NCBI GenBank assembly: GCA_937891215.1
Contig: CALAEU010000088.1
Span: 1 to 6,416 of the forward strand
DNA from: an uncultured Clostridia bacterium
GTDB lineage: Bacteria; Bacillota_A; Clostridia; Oscillospirales; Acutalibacteraceae
Length of the DNA stretch: 6,416 nt
Reading direction: 5' to 3'
Both the position numbers and the translations under genes were made by a program. This document shows positions 5,738 to 6,416 of the stretch, one piece after another. Every line of letters starts with the position of its first letter. Position 1 is the first letter of the stretch. A model generated the notes under the pieces. The model searched no databases, was not told where the DNA came from, and was given only the letters and a program-made list of their open reading frames with translations.

Positions 5738-6416
5738 ATGAAGTACTTAATTAACAAGACAAATCATTGTGATTTTAACACAATTGCAGTAAACAGATTA
5801 GACCCACGTGCATATTTTATTGCACACAAGAAAAAAGCGGATGCTAAAAAGATTGACTATAATTTTGAAAGATATCAGAGTGATATTGTTACTGTTCTTT
5901 CAGGTGAATGGGATTTTAAATATTACAAGAAAAAATCTAAACTCCCTGAAAAATTAGACACAAGTAAAATCACTTTTGATAAAATAAATGTACCTTGTAC
6001 CTGGCAGAGAACAGGTTACGACAACCCTGCATACATAAATTGTCCATATACATTTGACCCTGTTTATTTAGGCCTTCCTGAAAAGCAAGGTGTAAAACCA
6101 CCGGAACTTCCAGACGATTTTTCCTGCGGTGTTTACAGAAAAAATGTAAAAATTGAAGATGTAAACAAAAACTTCATAATTACATTTTTAGGTGTTGCGG
6201 CTTCAGTTGACCTTTATGTTAATGGTCAACATGTAGGGTACGGTGAGGGTTCACACAATTCTTATGAATTTGATATTACTAAATATCTAGTGGAAGGCGA
6301 CAATGAAATTGTTGCAGTAGTTTTCCGCTGGACAAATGGTTCATATCTTGAAGCACAGGATATGTTCAGAGAAAACGGCATTTTCCGTGATGTTCTTCTT
6401 CATAAATATGAAAAAA
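5738..6416 (+). CDS. lacZ: Beta-galactosidase, glycoside hydrolase family 2 (N-terminal part; runs off right edge)
   Basis: This is an open frame of 226 complete codons with no stop before the window ends. It matches the N-terminal jelly-roll sugar-binding domain of LacZ-type GH2 enzymes. NRLDPRAYF (19-27) and LSGEWDFKY (54-62) are followed by VPCTWQRTGYDNPAYIN (85-101). YRKNV (133-137), VNGQHVGYGEGS (161-172) and the very typical RWTNGSYLEAQDMFRENG (197-214) with IFRDV come next. The QDM Asp208 corresponds to the sodium/substrate-site aspartate of E. coli LacZ (Asp201), and Asn101 to the conserved Asn102. The TIM-barrel with the catalytic glutamates should lie beyond the edge, since full proteins have about 1000 residues. 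There is no signal peptide, so it should hydrolyse beta-galactosides in the cytoplasm. AGTGAGG (5724-5730) is 7 nt before the ATG. No sugar transporter or regulator is visible. The GH2 call is secure; exact sugar specificity is not proven. Confidence 0.92.
   Translation, partial: MKYLINKTNHCDFNTIAVNRLDPRAYFIAHKKKADAKKIDYNFERYQSDIVTVLSGEWDFKYYKKKSKLPEKLDTSKITFDKINVPCTWQRTGYDNPAYINCPYTFDPVYLGLPEKQGVKPPELPDDFSCGVYRKNVKIEDVNKNFIITFLGVAASVDLYVNGQHVGYGEGSHNSYEFDITKYLVEGDNEIVAVVFRWTNGSYLEAQDMFRENGIFRDVLLHKYEK

Noticed and set aside
1..6416. Mobile element, CRISPR array, defence system or RNA gene
   Set aside because: No transposase, integrase, direct-repeat array, tRNA-like cloverleaf or toxin-antitoxin-like pair was found. 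The RecD2 helicase is a standard housekeeping form with comF next to it, not a defence-associated fusion.

Overview
The window is AT-rich bacterial DNA with short intergenic gaps, Shine-Dalgarno sites before every gene and frequent non-ATG starts (GTG for recD2, TTG for a small ORF). It also carries a RecD2-type helicase coupled to ComF. Together these suggest a low-GC Firmicute, most likely a gut-type Clostridia/Ruminococcaceae-like organism. The placement is inferred from composition and protein style, because no rRNA or other marker gene is present. The standard code fits: TGA is a stop and Trp is encoded by TGG.

Layout: (1) Positions 1-1193, minus strand: a two-gene unit transcribed leftward, an SGNH/GDSL-family esterase or lipase followed 25 bp later by the N-terminal part of a CapA/PGA_cap-family metallophosphatase-like protein that runs off the left edge. 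(2) Positions 1194-1305: a divergent promoter region with a TTACA-N2-TGTAA dyad overlapping the probable rightward -35. (3) Positions 1306-2630, plus strand: a MalY/PatB-type PLP-dependent C-S lyase/aminotransferase, followed closely by a 48-codon single-pass membrane protein with a TTG start and a strong Shine-Dalgarno site that overlaps the upstream stop codon. (4) Positions 2595-2642: a perfect 20-bp hairpin between convergent units, which includes the end and stop codon of the small ORF. (5) Positions 2651-5586, minus strand: recD2 (GTG start) and comF, joined by a one-base TAATG overlap. (6) Positions 5587-5737: a second divergent promoter region, in which the two probable -10 regions lie in a near-perfect 17-nt inverted repeat. 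(7) Positions 5738 to the right edge, plus strand: the N-terminal 226 residues of a LacZ-type glycoside hydrolase family 2 beta-galactosidase.

Functionally this looks like ordinary chromosome. A DNA-handling pair (recD2-comF) sits between metabolic genes: a sulfur amino-acid lyase/aminotransferase, a beta-galactosidase and a hydrolase pair. No mobile element, CRISPR array, RNA gene or clearly novel multigene system is visible. The points most worth a second look are the small membrane protein with its terminator-embedded C-terminus, and the symmetry of the recD2/lacZ divergent promoter region.
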